Notes: a model not told the origin generated them from the sequence alone. A DNA stretch of 64,000 nucleotides from Siphonodentalium dalli (GCA_032622095.1 CP136061.1:86652324-86716323); one strand, 5' to 3'; counted from the first letter of the stretch, positions 23,075 to 33,060 are shown. Program-made: numbers and translations.

Positions 23075-24513
23075 TCATTCGAATTTGGCGCTCTTCGTTG
23101 GTTCCGGTGGTGTATTGGCGCTTCTAGTGCGTTTCCTGCTCTCTGCTGTCTCGAATTCGATTGAAGAAGCTATCTCCTTTTTGCCTTCGGGACTTAAGTG
23201 TAGCCCAGAATGGTCGTCTGCCTTAAAGAGGGAGCGAATCACGAACCCTTCTGTGTTCCAGTAAAGGTGCATAGTGTCTACATATGTCAGACAGACCTTC
23301 CTTTTGCAGAGCTTTTCTATAAATGTATTTAGTTTGTAAGCTGTCTCGATGAACTTTTGTATTCTGATTCCTCTCCCTTTACGAGGTGGGACCGTGCACA
23401 AATTAACAACTGCTGTTGGGAATTCGTGTCTGATTATATCCAAGCCTTCGCCGAAGGTTTGCACGACAAGATCATAGTCAATGTCGTTGTGCAGTATGTC
23501 GTTAGTACCAAGGTGAACAGTTACTTGCTGAATGGAACTCACGGATACACTATTGTCCTCGCTTACCCACTGGAGTAGTTCTTTAACATTGCCCATTGAT
23601 GCACCTGACTTATTGAACACTTTTAGCTTGGGATCGTGTAATGGCAAATTATAACAGTTACTCGCACCAAGGAGGATTGAGTCAATGTTAACACCCTTTT
23701 CCGGCTTGGGAGTCGATGCCTGATCGGTGTCGTTGGTTGGCGTCTTATCGGGCTCTTCGGGCGTACTACCTGCGTCGTCGACAAGAACGAAATCATCTGT
23801 GTCCTTATTCGAGTCCGAATTATCGCACCTCTCATTAGGCTTATGACTTAATTCTGTAGCGCGCTTGGGACACTGGATTGACCCGCGGCGGTGACCGAAT
23901 AGCAGACACTCTCGACATCTGATGTCCTTCGAAGTACACTGAAGTGAGCTGTGTTCATTGCTGAGACATCGTCCACAAGAGTTCCTATTCGTGAACTCGC
24001 ACCTTTCCCACCTGTAATGCCTTTGTCCGCATTGGGGACAGTCAGATTTAGCTTTGTCTGACAGTAATATGAGCTCATGTTCATCAACTTTCAATGTCCT
24101 TGGCAGTTCATCACAATCGGTTATTTGTAAATACCTGGTCCCAGTTTGAATCTTGGTGTCACCGATTGTGGCCCTTTTGTAAGAATCTTCGACAATCTTG
24201 CCATATTGGGAAATAGCTGCAATCAGGGGGTCGTCTGGCATCTGAACAGGCGCATATAGAATAGTCACGTGCCTTCGCAATCGAACAATCTCACAAATCT
24301 GCCCAGAATATGCAAGCCATTGTTCATGAGAATGTTTTTTGCATTTTCGTGTTCGACGGTTATAAGTCACTTATCTCTCGTGAACTGAACGGCCGAAATG
24401 TCGTCCACGTCTATTACTTCTGCCAAGCTTTCAACGATATTAAGGTGAGAAATTCTTCTGAACATACCTCGACCGAAGCAAAGTGTTAAGTCCATTTTGA
24501 ATGAATCCGGCAT
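23075..24513 (-). pseudogene. LINE ORF1: RRM-like region, CCHC knuckles and SGNH-like hydrolase domain, frameshifted
   Basis: The likely ATG is at 24513-24511; that frame ends at TGA 24369-24367, and the rest runs from 24370 to TGA 23077-23075. The join is a small frameshift rather than two genes, because the text on both sides (ISAVQFTRDK, then VTYNRR) resembles one RRM-like strand order. Next come cysteine knuckles (CPQCGQRHYRWERC, CGRCLSNEHSSLQC, CRECLLFGHRRGSIQC). The last 200 residues read as an SGNH fold: LLGASNC with the nucleophile-position serine, HLGTND, and DHSGLHLSPEG. The aspartate before the final histidine is displaced relative to usual members, so activity is doubtful. The role is RNA binding and, through the hydrolase, possibly lipid or membrane interaction (inference). 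Confidence 0.82.
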
Positions 24514-24569
24514 ATTGAATTTGTCACAACACACATGTATATTGGAGAATAAGGTCCACTTCACTTATA

Positions 24570-24830
24570 TTCCGCTGATTCTCTATCGCTATATCGTATC
24601 ACCCGAATGTTCTGTTCTAAAAATGGACCAATAAAGTGTCCCATTTAATCATCTCATTTTATAATAAAATATTCGAAATAAAATTAATATTAATTGATAG
24701 AAGCGTTTCCGGACAGGGGTCTTCAATTCATATTTATTATTGTATACCCACGAACCTATTTCAAAATTGCCACATGAAGATAATATTTTAAACATTTAGA
24801 CTGTTTTATTATTGATAATGCAACAATTAT
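24570..24830. mobile_element. Half-copy of GGTGGATTATCTC-type MITE
   Basis: Matches the right half of the 24834-25364 element (cacccgaatgttctgttct through the ccggacaggggtcttc block to gtatacccacgaac). The left half is missing where the LINE begins. Confidence 0.65.
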
Positions 24831-24833
24831 TTA

Positions 24834-25364
24834 TAGGTGGATTATCTCTTTGTAAACATGTATTATATAGTTACCGGGGTATAAAATATTAGATCTGAAT
24901 CGAAGACTCCTGTCCGGAAATGCTTCTATCGATTAATATTCATTTTATTTCGAATATGTTCTGCTCTAAAAAGGTGTGGTTGTTTAGCCAACGAACAATA
25001 GTAGTTACTGTTGACAGAGACCAGAAATTTTATTGCGTAATTATGTCACAAATAAACGTTAATTATACCCATTATCGCTTATAACTAAGAAATAAACCAT
25101 GCAAACAATCAATCTGGGACATTCGGTACGTAGCCATAGGAACAGCATAATGCTCTATATCGCTATATGGTATCACCCGAGTGGTCTGTTCTAAATATAG
25201 ATAAATAAAGTGTCCCAATTAATGGTCTCATTTCATAATAAAATATTCGAAATAAAATCAATTGATAGAAACCTTTCCTGACAGGGGTCTTCCGTTCATA
25301 TTTATTATATTATACCCACGCAACTATTTCAATTTTGTTATTTAAAGAGATAATCCATCGTTAA
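24834..25364. mobile_element. MITE, GGTGGATTATCTC family, full-length
   Basis: Left end aggtggattatctctttg, right end complement tttaaagagataatccatcg. Long imperfect inverted arms follow: the block near the left with cctgtccggaaatgcttctat pairs with gacaggggtcttc near the right. About 530 bp, no coding capacity. Relatives are at 37760-38293, 62794-63325, 63395-63537 and 63565-64000. Confidence 0.75.
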
Positions 25365-26806
25365 GTGACATATATGGTGGCAATGTAGCGTCCACGCTGG
25401 TATCGAATCCTGTGAATCTTTCCAACTTGTTTCCACATGGTGGTATTACAAACTTGAATGCGTGGTTAGCACATTAAGTTTGCATTCCGTTTACAATCAT
25501 AATTGCCCCACCTGCTGCACCAATAGTCGCCTATTGTAACTCCCATGGGAAGTGAGGAACACAAGACAATAGGCCAACATATTATAAGGTTGAAGCTGTG
25601 CCAACATCTTTTTTGCAAGTAGAATAATTATGTATAAAACCTTCCGCGATATGTGTGATAGACTGTGTTGTCGATTTTGGAGTCCACCACCACGAACTCC
25701 TGACATTTATGTAATTTTATCTGCGTGTATATTTTGCATACAACTCATTAGGTTCCGTGAATAATTATTTGGGGGGGGGGCGGGTGCAGAGGTCGACCAA
25801 TATCTCCTGGACTACACGAATCCCCCCGATAGCTTTTATATTCTTATTTTTATTATACACATATAGGCATACATAGAAGCACCTTATTGTCTGGGTCATA
25901 GATCCCAAAATACTGTGTGTCGTCCTCAATTGTTATATTTATATCTATGCAGTCATATATGTATTGTGAGTTGTGTTGTATTTGTATGTGTTACTTGCTC
26001 TCCGATATTGGAGGAAATAAAGGAATATACATATAATTTTTTGAGAATACAAGCTGCTGGTAATGAGTACATTGTACCCCTATCTCACAGTTCTACACGG
26101 GTGGTCGCCGAAGTGCAATATCGTATGAGTTGCCAGGGTGCATGAATTATTTGATGGTTTCGCGCATGTCATAATGGTATGGACGGTCAACTGGGAAAAG
26201 TATTTGTATTGTATTTGTAATCATGTTATTTTATTTCGGTATCAAAGGATACCGAATTAAAATGGCTAATTACCCGATGAATAACAAATCTGTGGTCGAA
26301 ATTTACCATGCTCGCTGCATATTTTCCCGGAAGTGGAGAGTGGGCGTGTCAGCCGGAAGTACATTAGCGAATCATGTTCTGTATATAAACGGAACGATTG
26401 GATGAAATAAAAAGTGATTAAATAAATTAGAAAAGAACTTTATTACTTTGATCACATTAATTCGTGATAAAATAACAACGAATGGTTATAGTTAATTAAC
26501 AAAAATAATTTGGAAATAGTGACTAATTGTAACTGACCGTACAAATGGCAGCTTTTGATTGGTCTAAGAAAATTCCCGCGAAATACGAATCGCTGTCATT
26601 GTTCTTTTGTACACAATACATGATTCGCCGATAGGTGCGGTCGCACTAAGTTTTTTCAACAACAAAAAAAATTGGCAGACTCATTGTCAAGGTGGTACTT
26701 AGATGCACAGTATAAGACAAGATTCATAAATGATACACATGGCTTGTATAAGGAAATTTAAATTCCACAAAGGTTATTCAATTTTTCTAATACATGGTAA
26801 ATTTCA
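25365..26806. other. Intergenic, no gene recognised
   Basis: It holds a short poly-G run near 25771 and an ACCGGAAGT/GGAAGTGG-rich spot near 26328-26360, but no supported gene. Part of it may belong to the second Ngaro element; I found no matching split repeat. Confidence 0.5.
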
Positions 26807-26807
26807 G

Positions 26808-27777
26808 ACGAACAACTAAGAAAATTGGCCAAAGAAACAAAGGTTTCACGATGTTCAGCCTTCGCGAAAGGAACTTACAGTAATTTAGAGACTCGGTTCA
26901 AAACATTCTTACAATTTTGTTTTTATTTCAAATTTGATCCATTTCCGGTTGAAGAAAATGTGCTTAATTATTATGCACAGTTTCTTAGCAGGTCTTTCAA
27001 GTCTGTCACATCAGTTAAAAACTATATTTCTGTAGTAAAAACACTGCATGCCATGTTAAATTTAGATTGCGAGGCTGTAGAATCTTATTCATTGAAATTA
27101 GTACTGAACGTTATTACCAGACGGCAACCTTATTTGCCAAAGAGAGCAAGTCCAATCACAGTTGAAATTTTGAGAAAAGTAGCACAAATTATTGATTTCA
27201 ATAATCCGCTGCACACAACAATGTGGTGCATAATGTTGTTTGGGTTTTTTCTGATTGCTAGAAAATCAAATTTAGTGGTAGATTCAATCAGTAAATTTGA
27301 TTTGAATAAATTGCTGAAACGAGAAGATATAACAGTTGAAAACACCTTTTTTCTAGTAAAATTTGGATGGTCAAAACTATCCAATTTGGAGAAAAGGAAT
27401 TAACAATACCTTCAGCTGCCATTCCTGGACATATTCTTTGTCCAGTTTCAGCATGTAATAGAATGGTGAATATTGTAAAAACGGTCGGTAAAAGCCCAGC
27501 ATTTGTTAGAAAGACTGGGAAAGGTCTGGTACCAATTACCTACAACTACTTTACTCAGTTTTTACGTGACAGACTTGACAAGATTGGAGAAGAGTCTGAA
27601 TTATTCTCATCACATTCACTGAGAAGGGGTGGGGCCTTATATGCCTTTCAGTCTGGAGTTTCGGCTGAACTCATTCAGTTACATGGAAACTGGATTAGTG
27701 ATGCCTATAAAATCTATTTGGAATTTATACTAAAGGACAGATTATCAGTTACCCAAAAAATGGTCGAGAAAATATAG
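26808..27777 (+). pseudogene. Ngaro tyrosine recombinase (copy 2), one frameshift
   Basis: Frames 26825-27409 and 27367-27777 form one recombinase. It keeps the first catalytic arginine in FFLIARKSNLV, HSLRRGG (His and second Arg), HGNW, and the tyrosine in SDAYKIYLEF, so all catalytic positions survive. The break lies in the run of A at about 27374-27378, where one A fewer than expected changes the frame. The frame opens after a candidate splice acceptor (AAATTTCAG ending at 26807); the first aligned codons fall at the same phase as in the first element. No ATG is near the start. Its role would be integration of circular element DNA. Confidence 0.88.
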
Positions 27778-27905
27778 AATGTTAATATAGATCTGTTATT
27801 TGTATCCTTGATATGTCACTGATGGGTTAAAAAGAAACTCTTTGACTGAACCACAAACATTCAAAGTTAAGATGAATTTTAAATGTAGTCTTCTTTTTAA
27901 TACAG

Positions 27906-28462
27906 GTCAGATGGACATCAGGTCGGTTTTGATACTGTGTGACTCCATAGTTAAATACATAGAAGGTATCGATTACACAGAAGTATGCAGTATAATGGGA
28001 GTCACAATAGGAAAGCTAAATTGGCATCTGAATTCAAAAAGGGATTATCTGGCAAAATTTGATCTTATACTAATTCATGTGGGCACTAACAATGTTGCAG
28101 AACATATGTCTGTAAAGGATTTTGAAGGAGCATATAGCAATATGTTGGCAGCGCTTTTCAAAATCAAGAAATTCAGAGTTGTTATATCTTCCATTTTGCC
28201 AAGGCCAAAAGACTTTGAAGAGTCAAATTGGCTGGTTATAGAGTGTAATGCCAAATTGAGAAATATAGCATTAGACGATGAAAGAGTGGTAAAATATGCT
28301 AGTTCATATAAACCATTTATGAAAGATGGAATGCCAAAACATAGATTTTTTGCTAGAAGCGATGGTGGATTACATTTAAACTTTGAAGGTACAAGGCAAT
28401 TGAAGAACTTTTTTATACAAGTGCTCAAACAATATAAATTGAGAGATAATAATACGTTATGA
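27906..28462 (+). CDS. Ngaro SGNH/GDSL-type hydrolase (copy 2), intact
   Basis: The domain starts with ATG at 27911, just after a strong-looking acceptor (tcttctttttaatacag, ending at 27905), and is open for 184 codons to TGA. Block I is LILCDSIVKY (serine kept, Cys in place of the usual Gly), block III is HVGTNN, and block V is DGGLHLNFEG. This is the usual hydrolase ORF of Ngaro elements; the substrate and role are unknown, with lipid ester hydrolysis often proposed for the fold. A frame 5' of the acceptor is also open from 27842, but that stretch looks like intron sequence. This is the only undamaged enzyme ORF among the retroelements here apart from gag. Confidence 0.82.
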
Positions 28463-29309
28463 ACATGATGGAGTAATGATTAGATGGAGTGATGTCATCA
28501 GGCTTAGAATGAGCCTTTTTTTTTCTTCTTTTTTTTGTGAATGACTGAATTTTCAAGGGTTAGTTCAGCAATCACTCCCAACTACCCTGGGCCGGAAACC
28601 ACTTGGTGAGTCCCGGGGAGTTGTGGACTTTTTCCCTCATTCTGAGACGGCTGACAACTGTTTCTAATCAAGACCTACATCTAATAGTTCATTAAGGCTC
28701 TTTACGGTAAAGAACATAAAGAGATATTCATGTAAGCTACTTCAGTAGTGTGCGCTCTTTTTTGGCACCTACGGTTTGGTGGCCTCTTAGGCCAAGAATT
28801 GGTCAATATTCAACTATACAGGTTTATACAGTAGTACATGTATTCATTTAATGCATGATATGTATGTGTCTTATTTATTTTGTTTCGCTTACATGTGTTT
28901 GTCCATGTATTTGTCAAATGTGAGAATTGTGTTGTATGCATGATTGTGTTATTTTAGTTATCAATATTTACATAAAACATATTTCGGGCAACAAAGGAAT
29001 GTTAGTTTTAAATTGGTGCCACTCGGGTAATTATCAAATTTAAAAGTATTTGTATTTTAATCAAACACATTAGTCATTTAATCGCCTCATATCTGACGAT
29101 TATCGGTGTGAATTATTTCGTATTGTTAGTGCGGCAGATATAATGAATGCCTTTTCACATATATATTAAATTGATGCGGCCATTCACCGGCGTCGGCCCC
29201 CTTTTGGGTACTAAATATTGACACTATGTGAAAGATTTATCCAAGAACTAGTTATCTTTTCGTGAACCTTATATGGTCTCGTAATCATCCGGTTGTTTTT
29301 TTCCGAGTT
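28463..29309. other. 3' flank of second Ngaro, no gene recognised
   Basis: Pyrimidine-rich near 28510-28535, then AT-rich. It may include the 3' repeats of the element, but I could not match any A/B pair. Confidence 0.45.
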
Positions 29310-29402
29310 GGTTTGTCAAGTGTTTTGTCAGGGATCCAGACGTGGTGAATTCTTTCCCGCACATATCGCATTCATAAGGCCGTTGTTGTGAATCGTCTTT
29401 GA
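29310..29402 (-). pseudogene. Isolated C2H2 zinc-finger fragment
   Basis: The minus strand reads a single finger of the same style as the gene at 31066-32493 (RPYECDMCGKEF, then LTKH). It is cut on its upstream side by a LINE tail beginning at 29403. No open gene surrounds it. Confidence 0.72.
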
Positions 29403-29535
29403 TAGGATAGGATAATATTTTATTTCACTATACATTTTACATTAATACATTATAATATAAGTCAATTTGTATACGTATTGTGTGGATTGCCGAGGCCTAT
29501 GATGGCCGTCTACCCGACATCCCTGACTGGCAAAA
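29403..29535 (-). mobile_element. LINE 3' end fragment with CCTAT-repeat tail
   Basis: On the minus strand, an AT-rich stretch ends in GAAATAAAATATTATCCTATCCTATC. Short tandem tails of this kind mark non-LTR retrotransposon 3' ends. It lies exactly where the zinc-finger homology breaks. Confidence 0.5.
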
Positions 29536-29858
29536 TACAATCAATAATGGCTTCATAAAGAATTTAAATATTTCACTACAATTTTCAGATCAAGATTAGT
29601 ATTTAAATTGGATTTAGATATAGATATGCATTCCAGCGAATAAACAAATATGTTTTAGATGTGTGGATAAAAATGGATATGAATGAATATGCAACGGTCA
29701 ATTTTCTCAATAACAAGTTTTGGAGTATGTTTTGGCTGCATTTACTAAGGGGAATTAATGAAACTTTGCTCACACACTATATGAAGTCTGTCCATCTGTT
29801 CTTTAAAAATCGCCAGTGTGTGAACAAACCCAAGCGCGCTAATTTATGAAAAATTCAA

Positions 29859-30312
29859 TTAAAGGTACTCAATCCGATTAAGCACCCATCAATTACTATT
29901 TATTTTGCTTCGGGGGTAAATAATATTTTATACGAGTCGAGGAACCGACACATCAAAGCTCAGACTGATCAGATATCGGTTTCTTAAATTTATTATTTTT
30001 CACCACCTCGAATATTCAGTGGCCCAGTACAAGTCGACGAGAAGACTGTCTCGGACCAAATTTGCGGACGAAGATGGATAACTCTAAAATCAAGTGACTT
30101 TTTTGTGTCAGATATTTGACAAACCGGCAAAATTTCGTTGAACAAAATGTTCATAAATAACAGGTTTTGGGCAATTTTATACTATATTTGACTGGTTAGA
30201 ATTATTTTTGGTTAATTAATCGATTATGATAACTGAAGCAGCATTTCAAAAAAAAAATTGTTGTTAGAATCTGATGATATGGGGACCATCGAATCGGATT
30301 GAGTACCTTTAA
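29859..30312. mobile_element. MITE, TTAAAGGTACTCAATCCGA family (copy 2)
   Basis: Ends ttaaaggtactcaatccga and its complement, as in 8554-8952; 454 bp, with shared interior patches. Confidence 0.8.
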
Positions 30313-30399
30313 ATGTATTATTTGTTTATAACTGTCACAGTTGAATTATCTTAGTACCGGTATATACAGCCAGACATTGGACAAGATTTTGCAGGATAT

Positions 30400-30533
30400 A
30401 AGTCTTGTGTGTTGACAAAGGTCCTATATGAATGATTTCCCTCATATATCGCATTGATACGTTCGATCCCCGACGTGTATCCTAGATATGTTTCATCAGT
30501 ATACTTGAATGAGTAAAAGCTATGGCCGATCAC
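30400..30533 (-). pseudogene. Degenerate zinc-finger remnants beyond the MITE
   Basis: The minus strand shows the tail of one finger (AFTHSSILMKH) and the linker and start of the next (GDRTYQCDI followed by a stop where the second Cys should be). They lie on the far side of the palindromic MITE from the 16-finger gene and look like its former C-terminal continuation. Confidence 0.62.
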
Positions 30534-30568
30534 CGTAGTGGTTTTGTAGTGGACACCACTCTATGTAT

Positions 30569-31027
30569 ATGTGACCCGCCATATAAAATCCAGTCGGAAG
30601 TCGGGATTTTTTTACCCTGTGCCAATGCATTCTCTTATATATGCGAGTCGACCATAGTACGCCTCGCATATATAAGAGAATGCATTAGCCTAACAATTTT
30701 TTATCATGTTTTTTAAATAAATGTTTCTTACAATTTTAGGACATAAAATAAAAAACATCCATTACCCTGCAGGGAGCCCCACACATATATAGAAGCATAT
30801 AGAAGAGTGTCGTCTGCTCATGTTTGTCTGGGCTCTGTATTGGTGAAATTATAAAATTGTTAAAGAATACAAGAACAAATTATTAAAATTGTAAAAAATT
30901 GTTAGGCCAATGCATTCTCTTATATATGCGAGGCGACCTATGGTCGCCTCACATATATAAGAGAATGCATTGGCACAGGGTAAAAAAATCCCGACTTACG
31001 ACTGGATTTGATATGGCGGGTCACATA
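30569..31027. mobile_element. Palindromic MITE with ATGTGACCCGCCATAT ends
   Basis: Terminal inverted repeats of about 75 bp (left from 30569, right to 31027) enclose two near-perfect hairpins, 30622-30688 and 30907-30973, whose 26-bp arms begin ccaatgcattctcttata. It is flanked by direct copies of about 50 bp (30523-30572 and 31028-31078) with one mismatch. Related copies lie at 61743-62270 and, as a lone hairpin, at 41739-41796. Confidence 0.78.
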
Positions 31028-31065
31028 TGGCCGATCACCGTAGTGGTTTTGTAGTTGACACCACT

Positions 31066-32493
31066 CTATGTATATGTCCGATCACTGGAGTGAATGTTTT
31101 TGTGTCTCTTCAGATTACTTGGATGATTGAATGCTTTACCACATACATCGCATGGAAATGGGAGATCACCAGTGTGAATTCTCTTATGTACAGTCAAACG
31201 GTCAGATTCAGTAAAAGATTTTTCACAAATGTCACAGTGATATGGGCGATCACCGGAGTGAATGTTTTTATGTTTCGTCAGATTACCTGACTTATTAAAT
31301 GCTTTACCGCATATATCACATTGAAACGGGTGTTCACCAAAGTGAATTATCTTGTGTACAGACAAACTGCTCGAGTCTGCCAATGATTTCCCACAAATAT
31401 CACATTTATACGGGTGGACACCAGAGTGAATTGTCTTATGTCTTGTCAGGTCGGCTGATTTTGTGAAGGTCTTCTCACATATATCGCACTGATTTTGTTT
31501 GTCTCCGATGTGGATCATCTTATGTTTTTTCAGGGTACGTGATCGACTGAATTCTTTCTCGCATATATCGCACTGATATGGCCGATCTCCGGTGTGAATT
31601 ATCTTGTGTTGAGTTAAATTTCCCAATAAAGTGAAAGATTTTTCACAAATGTCACATCGATGTGGTCGATCACTGGAGTGAATTTTTTTATGTCTCGTCA
31701 GTCTGTTTGATGTCGAGAATGCTTTCCCGCATATATCACATTGGTATGGCATGTCTCCGGTGTGAATCCGCATGTGTTCAATCAAATGTCTCGAAAAAGT
31801 GAAAGATTTTTTACAAATGTCACAACTATATGGTCGATCACCGGAGTGAGTTGTTATATGTCTGGTCAGATTACTTGAAAGACTAAATGCTTTCCCACAT
31901 ATATCACATTGATATGGTTTGTCTCCGGTGTGAATCCGTTTGTGTTCAGTCAAATGTCTCGAAATAGTGAAAGATTTTTCACAAATATCACATCGATACG
32001 GACGGTAACCAGAGTGAGTTATTTTATGTTTCGTCAGATTACTTGAATCGCTAAATGCTTTATGGCATATATCACAGGCATACGGTCGATCGCCGGTGTG
32101 GACTCGCTTGTGAACAACCAATTGTCCCAAAGCAGTGAATGATTTTTTACATATATCACATTGATACGGGCGGTTACCGGAGTGGATTCTCTTGTGTATT
32201 ATCAGTACGGCTGATTTGGTGAAGGACTTTTCGCATATATCGCATTGATACGGTAACGGTCGATCTCTGGAGTGAATTATTCGATGTCTAGTCAGACTAC
32301 TTGAACGACTAAATGCTTTCCCGCAGATATCACACGCATATGGTCGCTCGCCAGTATGGGTCCTCTGGTGAACAGTCAAAGAACTTGGTTGCGGAAATAA
32401 CTTCCCGCAAATATCGCAATGGTATGATCGGTCATTAGAAGAGACGCTTGTATGCTCTGTCATGTTGATTAATTGATTGAACTTTCCCGACAT
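31066..32493 (-). CDS. C2H2 zinc-finger protein, 16 tandem fingers (475 aa)
   Basis: ATG at 32493-32491 (a second ATG lies 10 codons on), TAG at 31068-31066, one uninterrupted frame. After about 22 residues come 16 C2H2 fingers in direct succession, each C-x2-C-x12-H-x3-H, joined by TGxxPY-type linkers, a layout typical of nuclear DNA-binding proteins. Fingers largely alternate between CGKAF and CEKSF types, which suggests growth by two-finger units. The predicted contact residues (-1, 2, 3, 6) differ from finger to finger; fingers 6 and 8 share RHE at 2, 3, 6. All 16 keep their zinc ligands. No KRAB, BTB or other N-terminal domain is in this exon, though upstream exons cannot be excluded. 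The last finger is followed at once by the stop, near the MITE boundary, and degenerate fingers lie beyond, so the array was once longer. Confidence 0.9.
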   Translation of the reverse strand: MSGKFNQLINMTEHTSVSSNDRSYHCDICGKLFPQPSSLTVHQRTHTGERPYACDICGKAFSRSSSLTRHRIIHSRDRPLPYQCDICEKSFTKSAVLIIHKRIHSGNRPYQCDICKKSFTALGQLVVHKRVHTGDRPYACDICHKAFSDSSNLTKHKITHSGYRPYRCDICEKSFTISRHLTEHKRIHTGDKPYQCDICGKAFSLSSNLTRHITTHSGDRPYSCDICKKSFTFSRHLIEHMRIHTGDMPYQCDICGKAFSTSNRLTRHKKIHSSDRPHRCDICEKSFTLLGNLTQHKIIHTGDRPYQCDICEKEFSRSRTLKKHKMIHIGDKQNQCDICEKTFTKSADLTRHKTIHSGVHPYKCDICGKSLADSSSLSVHKIIHFGEHPFQCDICGKAFNKSGNLTKHKNIHSGDRPYHCDICEKSFTESDRLTVHKRIHTGDLPFPCDVCGKAFNHPSNLKRHKNIHSSDRTYT

Positions 32494-33060
32494 ATGTCAC
32501 AAAAGTATGGCTGAATAGTTGCTTGTTTACTTGATTGCCGTGCAGACTCTCTTTTTAACAGCCAATGTTCGGTTGGGCGGCTTGAGTCTGAAATTCATTT
32601 ACAATTCAATGTCAAAGTTGTGTTAGCTGGCAACTAGGACCAGCACAATATCATGCAGATTTACCAGTCCTTTGACGTGTATGTTCTCTTAAAATTGTAG
32701 AGGCAATTCAATTATAGTTCAAACAGAAGTTTAAAATTATGGTCGACAAGTTGAGCCAAGTGAAAGGTCCCACCACAGTGCCTACGAATCCATGTTTGTT
32801 TGCTTCCGGTGTCAGAATATATTTGGTACGGAGTAATAGGTACATTTGTTGAGCGTTAAGTTCGGTTTGCGTTTAACCGTTTTATGGTGACTAGTCTGTT
32901 TCGGTTGTTATGCCATATCGCGTGACGAGGCGGTCAGTTTTATTGTTTAGAGAAAATGTCGCGCAGATGGTGAACCCTTACATGTGCCACATAGGGAGCC
33001 TAGATAGTTTATATACGAAAATCCATTGGCCTAACACTATTTACCGTGACCCTGTCCTAA
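32494..33060. other. 5' flank of zinc-finger gene
   Basis: Probable promoter and upstream region of the gene on the minus strand. No TATA box or initiator can be singled out with confidence, and no other gene is seen. Confidence 0.4.

Larger units (their letters stand above)
18871..24513 (-). mobile_element. LINE (APE-endonuclease non-LTR retrotransposon), nearly full length but broken
   Basis: The minus strand carries ORF1 (RRM-like region, CCHC knuckles, SGNH-like domain), then ORF2 (endonuclease, RT, C-terminal zinc knuckle), and a 3' region ending in repeated TAAACTATTCA words near 18871-18902. This plan fits the Jockey/CR1/L2/I assemblage; esterase-like domains in ORF1 are best known from CR1-type elements. 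The clade cannot be fixed here. Frameshifts in ORF1 and ORF2 make it non-autonomous as read. The 5' end abuts a half-copy of a MITE at 24570, so the LINE either inserted into that MITE or lost its own start. Confidence 0.9.
26808..28462 (+). mobile_element. Second Ngaro-type element, 5'-truncated (recombinase + hydrolase)
   Basis: It has the same module order and the same style of splice-like boundaries as the element at 1452-7336, but on the plus strand and diverged. No gag or RT is visible upstream, and no A/B repeats were found, so the true ends are unknown. Confidence 0.8.

Noticed and set aside
20573-24087. Plus-strand and alternative frames over the LINE
   Set aside because: Antisense shadows of ORF1 and ORF2.
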